From the NCBI RefSeq assembly GCF_000365425.1, contig NZ_AQOV01000001.1, positions 434,001 to 498,000 of the forward strand: a DNA stretch of 64,000 nucleotides, given 5' to 3'. The notes beneath the pieces are model-generated. The model searched no databases. It was not told the origin of the DNA and saw only the letters and a program-made list of their open reading frames with translations. Source of the DNA: Methylomonas sp. MK1. Its GTDB lineage: Bacteria; Pseudomonadota; Gammaproteobacteria; Methylococcales; Methylomonadaceae. Positions 1-9,053 of the stretch are shown here, in pieces. The first letter of the stretch is position 1. Every line of letters starts with the position of its first letter. The translations under genes were made by a program, and so were the position numbers.

Positions 1-609
1 GTGCACTCTCTTGATTCTGGCGTCCCATGGCGCGGCCAATGCTCCGATTCCGCCACCAAAGCTAATGCCCATATAGCCGATCTTATCCGCGTTTGCCGGA
101 TAACGCTCGGCCAGAACGGTTACAGCCAGCCAGAGATCTTCTACACAGCCGCCGATCACGTAATGATTAGGATCATCGATGTCTTGCACGACATGTTGAT
201 TCGGCTGTTCCGGCAAGCGCTCGCAGCGGCTGCGAGATATGCCGCGAAAGCAAGGAAAAAGTAAGGCTGCCCCCGGTATGTTGAGATGAAAATCGGGTTG
301 CTCTCTGCCGCCATAACCATGGCCGACCACTATGCTCCGAGTAATGGGTTGCGCATCCGGCTCAAGCAGCCAGCCGGCAATATGAAAATCATCGGTAGAC
401 CGATAGCTTATGTCATAGATCCGGTAGCCCCCGCGCTGGCATTGGTAATTAAGAGAAAATTGCGGAGAGACCGTTAAGGCTTTTTGATATTTATCCCGCC
501 AAAATCGACTGAAATCGGCAGGCTCTTGCGGCGCCGGAACGCTTAACAAATCGTCGAGACCGTAGCCATAGCCAGGATCATAGCTGTAATAATGATCGAA
601 TAAGCTCAC
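1..609 (-). CDS. Acetylxylan esterase / cephalosporin-C deacetylase-like alpha/beta hydrolase, 3' end outside window
   Basis: The minus strand is open from about 609 to the window edge, giving 203 residues with no stop. The N-terminal part reads PADFSRFWRDKY, the typical start of the AXE1/cephalosporin-C deacetylase family. A strand-turn motif VVGHGYGGRE follows, and the nucleophile elbow GISFGGG places the catalytic Ser near residue 183. Family members are about 320 residues, so the Asp and His of the triad should lie beyond the window. The family removes acetyl groups from acetylated sugars or antibiotics and is normally cytoplasmic. I chose GTG at 609-607; a TTG at 615 is the only nearby alternative before an in-frame stop at about 637. 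The substrate cannot be read from this fragment. Confidence 0.75.
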   Translation of the reverse strand, partial: MSLFDHYYSYDPGYGYGLDDLLSVPAPQEPADFSRFWRDKYQKALTVSPQFSLNYQCQRGGYRIYDISYRSTDDFHIAGWLLEPDAQPITRSIVVGHGYGGREQPDFHLNIPGAALLFPCFRGISRSRCERLPEQPNQHVVQDIDDPNHYVIGGCVEDLWLAVTVLAERYPANADKIGYMGISFGGGIGALAAPWDARIKRVH

Positions 610-778
610 TGGCAAATCTGTCTGGTCAAATTTTGCTTAGGTCCGTATGCAAGCCTAATTCGCAATGGAACAACGACAATAAAGTGGCGACGAATGCCGC
701 CACTCGAAAATCATCTAAAGTTAAACACCATTCACATATTGTGTGGGTTGTGTTGGATTTTGAATTCAGCATTCGCCG

Positions 779-1084
779 TCAATCGACGATTTTGAATTTT
801 TCTCTGGAAGCATCAACCATATCCCGCAATTCCTTTCCGGGTTTAAAATGCGGCACATGCTTTTCTGTTAAGGACACTGAATCGCCGGTTTTGGGATTAC
901 GCCCTAATCGTGCTGAACGATGGTGTAATGAAAAACTGCCAAAACCTCTAATTTCTATCCTATCGCCACTTGCTAGAGTATCGCTCAAGTGGTCAACAAC
1001 GCATCTGACTGCCAATTCAACATCTTTAAGCGCGAGATGAGGCTGCTTTCGTGCCAGCATCTCTATCAATTCTGATTTTGTCAC
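779..1084 (-). CDS. ihfB: Integration host factor beta subunit, GTG start
   Basis: Small DNA-bending protein of 101 residues that pairs with IHF-alpha to bend DNA in replication, recombination and transcription. It begins TKSELIEML, exactly the usual IHF-beta N-terminus, and carries the beta-arm motif RNPKTG (residues 62-67) whose Pro intercalates into DNA. The frame is open further upstream to an ATG at 1117, but that ATG lies inside the stem of the terminator that follows rpsA. The GTG at 1084 is just downstream of the T-run and gives the family length, so I prefer it. It is the last gene of the gyrA-to-ihfB block, as in Pseudomonas (himD). Confidence 0.93.
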   Translation of the reverse strand: MTKSELIEMLARKQPHLALKDVELAVRCVVDHLSDTLASGDRIEIRGFGSFSLHHRSARLGRNPKTGDSVSLTEKHVPHFKPGKELRDMVDASREKFKIVD

Positions 1085-1102
1085 ATCCAGCCCTGAATAA
1101 TC

Positions 1103-1137
1103 AAAAAAGGGTGACATGACCCAGTCATGTCACCCTT
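1103..1137 (-). terminator. Rho-independent terminator between rpsA and ihfB
   Basis: A perfect 14-bp stem (arm AAGGGTGACATGAC, 3-nt loop) at 1107-1137 is followed on the minus strand by six T residues. It ends 14 bases after the rpsA stop. It should end most supraoperon transcripts before ihfB, so ihfB expression depends on read-through or on a separate promoter. Confidence 0.9.
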
Positions 1138-1150
1138 GGAGATGGTTTTA

Positions 1151-2812
1151 CTACTTGTCCATTTGTTTAAAGATATCGCCTAATGTGGCTGTGCCAGCAT
1201 TTTGAGACGAGTAATCTTTAATGGCATTAGACTCTTCTTCGACATCTTTCGCTTTGATAGACAAAGAAATAGATTTAGTCTTTTTGTCAACACCGACAAA
1301 TTTGGCTTCGATTTCTTCGCCCTCTTTCAACAGGGTACGCGCATCTTCGACGCGGTCACGTTGAATTTCAGAAGCGCGCAAGTAGCCTTCGACGTTATCG
1401 GCCAAAGTCACAATCGCACCCTTAGCATCGATTTCTTTGATGACGCCTTTGACTAAGCTGCCTTTTTCATGCACAGCAATGTAGTTTTGGAAAGGATCTT
1501 GCTCTAACTGTTTGATACCCAGCGAAATACGCTCGCGCTCGGAATCCACAGCCAAAATCACAGTCTCGACTTCATCGCCTTTTTTGTAATTGCGAATAGC
1601 TTCTTCGTCGTTCTCGTTCCAGGAAATGTCGGACATATGAACCAAACCGTCAATACCGCCGTCCAGGCCGATGAAGATACCGAAATCGGTAATCGATTTG
1701 ATTTTGCCGGAGATTTTGTCGCCTTTGTTATGTGTAGCGGCAAATTCGTCCCATGGATTCGAACGGCATTGTTTCATGCCCAGCGAAATACGACGACGTT
1801 CTTCGTCGATTTCCAGAACCATAACTTCAACTTCATCACCCAATTGCACAACTTTGGATGGGTTGACGTTTTTGTTGGTCCAGTCCATTTCGGATACGTG
1901 CACCAAGCCTTCAACACCTTCTTCGATTTCCACGAAGCAACCGTAGTCTGTCAGATTGTTAACTTTACCGAACACGCGAGTGCCGGCTGGGTAACGACGA
2001 GCAATATTTTGCCATGGATCTTCATCCATTTGTTTCATGCCCAACGATACGCGAGTTTTGTCTTTATCGAATTTCAGGACCTTAACTTTAACTTCCTGAC
2101 CGATTTCTACGCACTCGGACGGGTGACGTACGCGGCGCCATGCCATGTCGGTAATGTGCAGCAGACCGTCAACGCCGCCCAGATCGATAAACGCACCGTA
2201 ATCAGTGAGGTTTTTAACGATACCGGTAACAATCGCGCCGTCTTGCAGCGTTTTAACCAATTCTTCGCGCTCTGCGCTGTATTCGCTTTCGACCACCGCA
2301 CGACGTGACAACACGACGTTGTTGCGTTTTTGATCGATTTTGATGACTTTAAATTCCAGATCGCGATTTTCCAGGAAAGCGGTATCGCGGATAGGACGCA
2401 CGTCAACCAGAGAGCCTGGCAAGAAGGCGCGTAATGCACCGACTGCAACGGTGAAACCGCCACGTACTTTGCCGTTGATACGGCCGACGATGGTTTCTTG
2501 GGTTTCAAAGGCTTTTTCCAGTTCCGCCCAAGCTTTGCTTTTCTTGGCTTTATCACGGGAAAGAAGAGTGGCGCCCAGGCCATCTTCGAATAAATCGAGA
2601 GCAACCTCAATTTCGTCGCCTACGTTGACCTCTAGGTCGCCATCGGCATTCAGAAATTGCCATTTAGGAATGACCCCTTCTGATTTGGCTTGTGTGCTGA
2701 CGATAACAAATTCGTTTTCGATATCAACAACGGTACCAATTAGCATTGCGCCAGGACGCATTTCGGTCTTGGCATAACTCTCTTCAAACAACTCTGCAAA
2801 GCTTTCGCCCAT
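1151..2812 (-). CDS. rpsA: 30S ribosomal protein S1
   Basis: Ribosomal protein S1 unfolds mRNA and helps place it on the 30S subunit. The 553-residue product has six repeated OB-fold S1 domains; the repeated motifs [26 protein letters not shown] and [13 protein letters not shown] mark successive domains. E. coli S1 is 557 residues. An in-frame TTG at 2842 would add ten residues, but the ATG at 2812 ([12 protein letters not shown]) matches the usual S1 N-terminus and follows an AGAAGAG stretch. It lies downstream of cmk in the supraoperon and is followed by a strong terminator. A start at 2842 remains possible because it also has a purine-rich stretch upstream. Confidence 0.95.
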   Translation of the reverse strand: MGESFAELFEESYAKTEMRPGAMLIGTVVDIENEFVIVSTQAKSEGVIPKWQFLNADGDLEVNVGDEIEVALDLFEDGLGATLLSRDKAKKSKAWAELEKAFETQETIVGRINGKVRGGFTVAVGALRAFLPGSLVDVRPIRDTAFLENRDLEFKVIKIDQKRNNVVLSRRAVVESEYSAEREELVKTLQDGAIVTGIVKNLTDYGAFIDLGGVDGLLHITDMAWRRVRHPSECVEIGQEVKVKVLKFDKDKTRVSLGMKQMDEDPWQNIARRYPAGTRVFGKVNNLTDYGCFVEIEEGVEGLVHVSEMDWTNKNVNPSKVVQLGDEVEVMVLEIDEERRRISLGMKQCRSNPWDEFAATHNKGDKISGKIKSITDFGIFIGLDGGIDGLVHMSDISWNENDEEAIRNYKKGDEVETVILAVDSERERISLGIKQLEQDPFQNYIAVHEKGSLVKGVIKEIDAKGAIVTLADNVEGYLRASEIQRDRVEDARTLLKEGEEIEAKFVGVDKKTKSISLSIKAKDVEEESNAIKDYSSQNAGTATLGDIFKQMDK

Positions 2813-2907
2813 CTCTTCTTTCCCAAACTTGCTAAGACTCAAGCAAGCTTTCTCTTCTCTGAATTAAAATAAAGTCACCGATAATAATTCGATAACCACC
2901 AATAGCC

Positions 2908-3564
2908 TCAATTGACTAAATTTACTACCTGCTCAATCACTTGCTGAATAGTCAAACTGGATGAATCGATATAATGCGCGCCTTCCGGCACGGTGAGCGG
3001 AGCAGTAGCTCGCTGCTGATCGCGACAATCGCGTTCTTCTATTTCCCGAGTGATTTGGGGAAGGTTAGCATCAATCCCCTTTTCAATCAACTGTTTATAT
3101 CGTCTAAGCGCCCTTTCCTCGGCACTGGCGGTGAGATAAACCTTGATTTTGGCATCCTTAAAGACAACGCTGCCCATGTCTCGACCATCTGCAACCAAGC
3201 CCGGAAGTCTTTGAAAATCCTTTTGTTTTTGCAATAGCACTGCCCTCACCTCAGGATACGCGGCAATGATGGATGCGGTATTGCCGGTGGTTTCGGAGCC
3301 AAGTTGGCTAGTAATATCGGCGCCATCAAGCTTAACGATCAACTCTTCGCCACAATCGAATTCTAACGACATAGCTTCAGCGACTCGGCAAATAGCGGTT
3401 ACGTCCGATAACTCGACACTGGATTTTAAGACTGCTACAGCCAACGAGCGGTAAATCGAGCCGCTATCTAGATAATTCCACCCCAAAAGTTTTGCAACGG
3501 CACGGCTAACTGTGCCTTTGCCGGCGCCGCTGGGGCCGTCTATGGTCAATACCGGTACTTGCAT
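2908..3564 (-). CDS. cmk: Cytidylate kinase
   Basis: Phosphorylates CMP and dCMP with ATP in pyrimidine salvage and recycling. The 218-residue protein starts at once with the NMP-kinase P-loop GPSGAGKGT (residues 10-18) and has the ADGRDMGSVVF segment that binds the monophosphate. Length is typical for the short bacterial type. The ATG lies one base after the aroA stop, so it is probably translated by coupling. Its position between aroA and rpsA is conserved across gammaproteobacteria. Confidence 0.96.
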   Translation of the reverse strand: MQVPVLTIDGPSGAGKGTVSRAVAKLLGWNYLDSGSIYRSLAVAVLKSSVELSDVTAICRVAEAMSLEFDCGEELIVKLDGADITSQLGSETTGNTASIIAAYPEVRAVLLQKQKDFQRLPGLVADGRDMGSVVFKDAKIKVYLTASAEERALRRYKQLIEKGIDANLPQITREIEERDCRDQQRATAPLTVPEGAHYIDSSSLTIQQVIEQVVNLVN

Positions 3565-3565
3565 G

Positions 3566-4882
3566 TTAAAAGCTCGTCAGTACCAAACCCAGCTTGGTCG
3601 CCAAGTCGCGGAACTCCGGAAATGAAGTATTCACGTTCGCACAATCCTTGATTGTGATCGATCCGGAAGCACGCAAGCCGGCAATCGAAAACGACATAGC
3701 GATACGGTGATCGCCATGGGATTCGACTTCGCCGCTACCGATATGGCCACCGCCATTAATAACCATACCGTCTTTGGTCGGCTGGGCATCAACCCCTAGA
3801 ATTTGTAAACCATCCGCCATGACTTGAATGCGGTCTGATTCCTTAACCCGCAACTCCTCCGCACCAGTCAATACAGTTTGGCCTTCGGCACAAGCAGCGG
3901 CCACAAACAATACCGGAAACTCATCGATCGCCAGCGGTACCAAATGCTCAGGAATATTGATACCTTTCAATTGGCTGGAACGCACCCTGAGATCGGCAAC
4001 CGGTTCGCCACCCACTTCTCTTTCGTTCAACACTTCAATGTTAGCGCCCATCAACCTCAAAATATCAATGATGCCGGTACGGGTTGGATTAATACCGACG
4101 TGACGCAAGGTCACATCGGAATCGGGCGCTATACTGGCGCCGACCAGAAAAAACGCCGCCGAGGAAATATCGCTGGGCACATCAATACGCGCCGCAGTTA
4201 ACTTGCCTTGGTTAGTGATGCGCGCGGTACTGCCTTCGCGCGTGACCGGGTAGCCAAAACCGTTCAACATGCGCTCGGTGTGATCGCGGGTTGGTGCAGG
4301 TTCGGTGACGCTGGTCTCGCCTTCGGCATACATGCCGGCAAGCAACAAACAGGATTTGACCTGGGCGCTGGCAATCGGCATATCGTAATGAATGCCTTGT
4401 AATTTGCCGGCTTTACCTTTGATATGCAGCGGCGCGGTGCCGTTTTCCTGGGTAATAATCTCGGCCCCCATCAATGCCAACGGCGCGGTCACCCGTTTCA
4501 TCGGCCGCGATTCCAGCGACTTGTCGCCAGTCAACACCGTATCGAAAGGCTGACCAGCCAACAAACCACTCAGCAATCGCATGGAGGTACCCGAATTACC
4601 CAAATACAAAGGCGCTTGCGGTGCTTTTAAGCCGTGCTTGCCAACGCCATGAATTGTCACTTCCCCATTAACCGGCCCTTCAATCTTCACGCCCATGGAC
4701 CGGAAGGCTTCTAAGGTAGAAATAGCATCTTCAGCATTCAAAAAACCGGTGACATGCGTGACGCCTTCCGCTAACGAGCCCAGCATGATGGAACGGTGCG
4801 ACATGGATTTATCGCCAGGCACACGGATTTCGCCGCGCAAGCTACCGCCCGGCTGCACTTGAAAAGTAATGGTTTGTGACAT
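3566..4882 (-). CDS. aroA: 3-phosphoshikimate 1-carboxyvinyltransferase (EPSP synthase)
   Basis: Joins shikimate-3-phosphate and phosphoenolpyruvate, the sixth step of the shikimate pathway. The 438-residue protein has the N-terminal PGDKSMSHRS motif, the GNSGTSMRL loop and the RVKESDR motif, all hallmarks of EPSP synthase. The frame is open upstream to 4978, but the ATG at 4882 follows an AAGAAG ribosome-binding site and lies 10 bases after the tyrA stop, so it is the start. In Pseudomonas the corresponding tyrA and aroA(aroF) are fused into one protein; here they are separate. The gene sits in the aromatic supraoperon. Confidence 0.96.
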   Translation of the reverse strand: MSQTITFQVQPGGSLRGEIRVPGDKSMSHRSIMLGSLAEGVTHVTGFLNAEDAISTLEAFRSMGVKIEGPVNGEVTIHGVGKHGLKAPQAPLYLGNSGTSMRLLSGLLAGQPFDTVLTGDKSLESRPMKRVTAPLALMGAEIITQENGTAPLHIKGKAGKLQGIHYDMPIASAQVKSCLLLAGMYAEGETSVTEPAPTRDHTERMLNGFGYPVTREGSTARITNQGKLTAARIDVPSDISSAAFFLVGASIAPDSDVTLRHVGINPTRTGIIDILRLMGANIEVLNEREVGGEPVADLRVRSSQLKGINIPEHLVPLAIDEFPVLFVAAACAEGQTVLTGAEELRVKESDRIQVMADGLQILGVDAQPTKDGMVINGGGHIGSGEVESHGDHRIAMSFSIAGLRASGSITIKDCANVNTSFPEFRDLATKLGLVLTSF

Positions 4883-4892
4883 GTTAATCTTC

Positions 4893-5768
4893 TTAGTCTT
4901 CTTGTTGATCGAGAAAACGCTGCCGGGCATTTCTGGCATACGTAAAGGTTTCGAACAATTGCGCGGCTTGATCCTCAACCAGCAATTGTTCTATTTTGCT
5001 TAATTCCGCTTGAAACTGCCGGATCAACGGCACGATTTCCTGCTTGTTCGCCAGGCAGATATCCTGCCACATGGTCGGATCGCTGGAGGCGATGCGGCTG
5101 AAATCCCTGAAACCGCCGGCGGCATATTTAAATATCTCGCGCTGTTCGTCCTTACGCCCCAGCAAACCGACCAAGGCGAAAGCCAGAATATGCGGCAGAT
5201 GGCTGGTGGCGGCCAGCACAGTGTCGTGATGTTCCACCGTCATCACCGAAACGCTGGAACCGATCTTTTCCCAAAATGCATGGATTTTCGCCAGCGCCAG
5301 CTTATCGGTGCTTTCTAGCGGCGTCAGGATCAGGCGGCGATTGACAAACAAATCGACGGTCGAGGCATCAACACCGCTGCGTTCCGCGCCGGCAATCGGA
5401 TGCGCCGGCACAAAATTAGTCGGTACGCTGCCGAATACCATTTCGAGCGCAGATACCACGCTGCCCTTAGTGCTGCCGGCATCGCTGTAAATAGCATTCG
5501 AGTTCCAGTGCGGTTTAATTTGTTCGAAAATAGCCTGCATGCTACCGACCGGCGTGGCAACGATTACGCAATCGGTATTTTCCAGCGCTGAAGCTATGTC
5601 GGTGTAAAACTCATCAATGACGCCGAGTTGTTTGGCCAATTGCATATTCGGCAGATTTTTCTCGCGGCCATAGGCAACAACCTCACTGCATAAACCCTGC
5701 GCGCGCGCGGCTCTGGCTATCGAACCGCCAATCAAACCTATGCCAATGATGCACAGGCGGTTAAACAC
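4893..5768 (-). CDS. tyrA: Prephenate/arogenate dehydrogenase
   Basis: Oxidative decarboxylation of prephenate (or arogenate) on the route to tyrosine. The 291-residue protein opens with a Rossmann dinucleotide motif IIGIGLIGGSIA and carries the conserved HPIAGAERSGV segment of TyrA enzymes. It is monofunctional: it has neither the chorismate mutase domain of enterobacterial TyrA nor the EPSP synthase domain found in the Pseudomonas fusion. It overlaps the end of hisC by 8 bases, which indicates translational coupling. The choice between prephenate and arogenate cannot be made from the sequence alone. Confidence 0.93.
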   Translation of the reverse strand: MFNRLCIIGIGLIGGSIARAARAQGLCSEVVAYGREKNLPNMQLAKQLGVIDEFYTDIASALENTDCVIVATPVGSMQAIFEQIKPHWNSNAIYSDAGSTKGSVVSALEMVFGSVPTNFVPAHPIAGAERSGVDASTVDLFVNRRLILTPLESTDKLALAKIHAFWEKIGSSVSVMTVEHHDTVLAATSHLPHILAFALVGLLGRKDEQREIFKYAAGGFRDFSRIASSDPTMWQDICLANKQEIVPLIRQFQAELSKIEQLLVEDQAAQLFETFTYARNARQRFLDQQED

Positions 5769-6864
5769 CGCTCAACACCTCGCGCAATGCGTTTATAAAT
5801 ATTGCGTTTTCGCGCTCGGTGCCGATGCTGACCCGCAGGTGGTTGGGCATTTCATAATTGGCTACCGGTCGCACGATGACACCCTTGCGCAACAAGGCCT
5901 CGTAAATAGGCATGGCCGCCTGTTTGACATCCACGGACACAAAATTGCCGGATGAAGGAATCCAGGGTAAATCCAAATCCTTGAACGCGTCAGTCAACTG
6001 CGCCATGCCCGCATTATTGAGAGCCACGGTCTGATTCAGGTAATCTGTGTCCCCCAGCGCGGCTTCCGCTGCGGCTAATGCCAGCATGCTGCAATTGAAA
6101 GGTTGGCGCACTCTGTTCAACAGATCGGCGATGTCAGGGGAGGAAATCCCGTAACCGATGCGCAAGCCTGCCAACCCATATGCCTTGGAGAAAGTGCGGG
6201 CTATGATCAGATTTGGATAACGATTCGGCCAATCAATAGATTCGGCTCTAAGGGCAGGAGCCACGAATTCATGATAAGCCTCATCCAAGACGCACAGCAC
6301 ATGAACAGGCAAATTGGCGATGAAGCTTTCCAGTTCATCTTTATCCAGCAAGGTGCCGGTCGGATTATTGGGATTGGCGATAAACACTAGGCGTGTTTGC
6401 GGACCAACTTGTTCGCGCATCGCTGGCAAATCATGGCCGTAATTTTTGGCCGGCACGACTTTGGCTTTGGCGCCGACGGCTTGCGTCAGAATCGGATACA
6501 ACGCGAACGCGTGCTGGGAAAATACCACTTCCAATTCCGGTGTAACAAAAGTCCGCATTACTAATTCCAGAATCTCACTGGAGCCGTTACCCAAGGTAAT
6601 TTGTTCGGGAGCCACGCTTAATTTAGCAGATAGCCCGGCTTTCAACGCAAAACCGCTGCCATCGGGATAGCGGGTCAGTTCGGGCAATGTCGCTTGGATG
6701 GCGGCGGCAACTTTCGCACCGGTACCGAGAGGATTTTCATTGGACGCTAACTTAATGACTTCTGCTATACCCAGCTCGCGTTGCAATTCTTCAACCGGTT
6801 TGCCAGGCACGTAAGGCACCAGCTGTTGAACGCCGGCAGTAGCAAGTTCTAAAAATTTATTCAT
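5761..6864 (-). CDS. hisC: Histidinol-phosphate aminotransferase (HisC family)
   Basis: PLP-dependent class I/II aminotransferase of 367 residues. The family motif SNENPLG is at residues 41-47, NPNNPTG at 164-170 and the PLP-binding lysine in RTFSKAYGLAGLRIGYG is Lys227. HisC converts imidazole-acetol phosphate to histidinol phosphate. Being located between pheA and tyrA, and not in a his operon, suggests that it also, or mainly, transaminates aromatic precursors, as proposed for the supraoperon HisC (HisHb) of pseudomonads. Whether a second hisC exists elsewhere is not visible here. Confidence 0.92.
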   Translation of the reverse strand: MNKFLELATAGVQQLVPYVPGKPVEELQRELGIAEVIKLASNENPLGTGAKVAAAIQATLPELTRYPDGSGFALKAGLSAKLSVAPEQITLGNGSSEILELVMRTFVTPELEVVFSQHAFALYPILTQAVGAKAKVVPAKNYGHDLPAMREQVGPQTRLVFIANPNNPTGTLLDKDELESFIANLPVHVLCVLDEAYHEFVAPALRAESIDWPNRYPNLIIARTFSKAYGLAGLRIGYGISSPDIADLLNRVRQPFNCSMLALAAAEAALGDTDYLNQTVALNNAGMAQLTDAFKDLDLPWIPSSGNFVSVDVKQAAMPIYEALLRKGVIVRPVANYEMPNHLRVSIGTERENAIFINALREVLSGV

Positions 6865-6874
6865 CGACCTAAGA

Positions 6875-7960
6875 TTAAATAACGGCTTTTGGATAAGAGC
6901 CGAGGATTTTCAACATTTTTACGTTGTTTTGCAGAGTTTCCAGGGCTTTGGCAACATCAGGATCATCTCGATGACCATCGATATCAATAAAAAACACGTA
7001 TTCCCACAAGCCCTGCCGCGATGGCCTGGACTCAATATGCGCCATACTGATGCCGTATTCGGCAAACGGCCCCAGAATTTTATGTAGCGCGCCAGCCTGA
7101 TTGCCGGTAGATACCAAAATGGAGGTTTTATCGAGTCCAGTGGATGCCGGCTGCTGCTTACCGATGACGATAAAGCGCGTGGTATTGTTGGATTCATCCT
7201 CGATATGCTGTTCGATGATGTTCAACTCATACAATTCGGCTGCCATCAAACCGGCTATCGCGGCCTTGTTATGATCCAACGACGCGAGCCTGGCGGCTTC
7301 GGCATTACTGCTGACCGCCGTGCAAGGCACACCAGGCAAATAGCTATTTAACCATTGCCGACATTGCGCCAAGGATTGCTGATGGGAATAGACTTCGTTA
7401 ATCGCGGCTAATGTATCCATTTTGCCGAGCAGATTTTGATGCACGCGAATTTCCACTTCACCGCAAATTTGCAATGAGGTGGTCATGAAGCGATCCAGCG
7501 TATGCGCAATCACGCCTTCGGTGGAATTTTCCACCGGCACCACGCCGAATTGGCAATGACCGGTTTCCACAGCTAGAAAAATCTCCGGAATCGTAGCGGC
7601 CGGGATGCCTTTGACTGCATGGCCGAAATGCTTGAACGTCGCTTGCTGAGTAAACGTGCCGACCGGCCCCAAAAAGGCGACTTCCAAGGGCTTTTCCAAG
7701 GCCAAACAAGCCGACATCAATTCCCGGAATAGATGCACAGACGCATCATCACTCAACGGGCCGGGATTCAGCTCTTTGATTTTACGCAACACTTGAGCTT
7801 CACGATCAGCACGATAAAAACTACCGGTTTCACCTTCTGCCATTTTGGTTCTGGCTACTTCAATAGCACACTCCGCTCGTCGATTGATCAACTGCAATAT
7901 TTGCTGATCAATCGCGTCGATACGTTCGCGCAGCTCCGATAAAGGAATAATCGCCGTCAT
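6875..7960 (-). CDS. pheA: P-protein: chorismate mutase / prephenate dehydratase
   Basis: Bifunctional enzyme of phenylalanine synthesis (chorismate to prephenate to phenylpyruvate). Residues 1-90 form an AroQ chorismate mutase helix bundle (LRERIDAIDQQILQLINRRA), about 95-275 the prephenate dehydratase with PVENSTEGV and the catalytic NTTRF motif, and the C-terminus is an ACT domain with the ESRP motif that binds phenylalanine for feedback inhibition. At 361 residues it has the usual length. It lies 10 bases before hisC and 11 bases after serC in the same operon. Confidence 0.96.
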   Translation of the reverse strand: MTAIIPLSELRERIDAIDQQILQLINRRAECAIEVARTKMAEGETGSFYRADREAQVLRKIKELNPGPLSDDASVHLFRELMSACLALEKPLEVAFLGPVGTFTQQATFKHFGHAVKGIPAATIPEIFLAVETGHCQFGVVPVENSTEGVIAHTLDRFMTTSLQICGEVEIRVHQNLLGKMDTLAAINEVYSHQQSLAQCRQWLNSYLPGVPCTAVSSNAEAARLASLDHNKAAIAGLMAAELYELNIIEQHIEDESNNTTRFIVIGKQQPASTGLDKTSILVSTGNQAGALHKILGPFAEYGISMAHIESRPSRQGLWEYVFFIDIDGHRDDPDVAKALETLQNNVKMLKILGSYPKAVI

Positions 7961-7971
7961 TTTTGAATTGT

Positions 7972-9051
7972 TTAGTGAGTACGTTCGAACTCGGCCATGA
8001 AATCGATCAAGGCATCGACCCCGGCTTCCGGCATGGCGTTGTAAATACTCGCACGCATGCCCCCGACCGAGCGGTGGCCAGCAAGCGTACTAAGGCCGTT
8101 TTTCTCGGCCAACGCCAAAAATTCTTTGTCCAGCCCCGCATCCGCCAACACGAAAGGCACGTTCATTCGGGAGCGGTAGTCTTTCACCACCGGATTGCTA
8201 TAAAGGCTGGATTCATCGATAGCCTGGTAAAGCTTGCCGGCTTTACGAATATTATGCTGCTCGATAGCTGCGATACCGCCTTGCTGTTTCAGCCATTGCA
8301 GCACCAATCCCAACAGATACCAATTATAGGTGGCAGGCGTATTCAACATGGAGTCGGCTTTTGCCTGTTGCTGGTAGTCGAACACTGCCGGCACGGTTTT
8401 CGGTGCCAAGCCTACCAAATCGTCCCGAACGATAACCACGGTCACACCGGACGGCCCCATGTTTTTCTGCGTACCGGCATAAATAATACCGTAGCGGCTA
8501 ACATCGACCGGACGCGACAAGATATTCGAGGACATATCACACACCAACGGTAAATCGCCGGCATCGGGCACTTCGGAAAATTCTACGCCGTGGATGGTTT
8601 CGTTGGATGTGTAGTGCAAATAAGCAGCATCTTTATCGATATTCCAGGTATCGAACGCTGGAATAGTGGTGAATTTTTCCGCTTCCGAGGTAGCCGCAAG
8701 CTGTACTTCGCAATATTTACCTGCTTCCTTGATTGCACTAGTCGACCATGCGCCGGTATTCGCATAACCGGCCTTGGTTTTACCGTTGAGAATATTCTGC
8801 GGAATCATTGCAAATTGCGCGCTGGCGCCGCCTTGCAGGAACAGCACTTTGTAATTAGCAGGAATGCCGAGCAGTTCGATCAGATCGTTTTTCATCGCTT
8901 CGGCTATGGCCATGAAATGCTTACCACGATGACTCATTTCCATCACCGACATGCCGCTATCTTGCCAATTCAACATCTCTTGCTGGGCTTGCTGCAACAC
9001 CGCTTCCGGCATCATTGACGGACCGGCGCTAAAGTTATAAATCCTTGCCAT
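7972..9051 (-). CDS. serC: Phosphoserine aminotransferase
   Basis: Transaminates 3-phosphohydroxypyruvate to phosphoserine (serine synthesis) and can act in pyridoxal phosphate synthesis. The 359-residue protein begins YNFSAGPSMMPEAVL, the standard SerC N-terminus, with the PLP lysine in GTQKNMGPSG (Lys196). It starts 2 bases after the gyrA stop, so the two are co-transcribed and probably coupled. In serine-cycle or mixed-pathway methylotrophs serine metabolism is central, but nothing in this gene itself shows special use. Confidence 0.97.
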   Translation of the reverse strand: MARIYNFSAGPSMMPEAVLQQAQQEMLNWQDSGMSVMEMSHRGKHFMAIAEAMKNDLIELLGIPANYKVLFLQGGASAQFAMIPQNILNGKTKAGYANTGAWSTSAIKEAGKYCEVQLAATSEAEKFTTIPAFDTWNIDKDAAYLHYTSNETIHGVEFSEVPDAGDLPLVCDMSSNILSRPVDVSRYGIIYAGTQKNMGPSGVTVVIVRDDLVGLAPKTVPAVFDYQQQAKADSMLNTPATYNWYLLGLVLQWLKQQGGIAAIEQHNIRKAGKLYQAIDESSLYSNPVVKDYRSRMNVPFVLADAGLDKEFLALAEKNGLSTLAGHRSVGGMRASIYNAMPEAGVDALIDFMAEFERTH

Positions 9052-9053
9052 GC

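Noticed and set aside
1..264. Plus-strand open frame at the window start
   Set aside because: It is the shadow of the minus-strand acetylxylan esterase-like gene, which has the catalytic motif.
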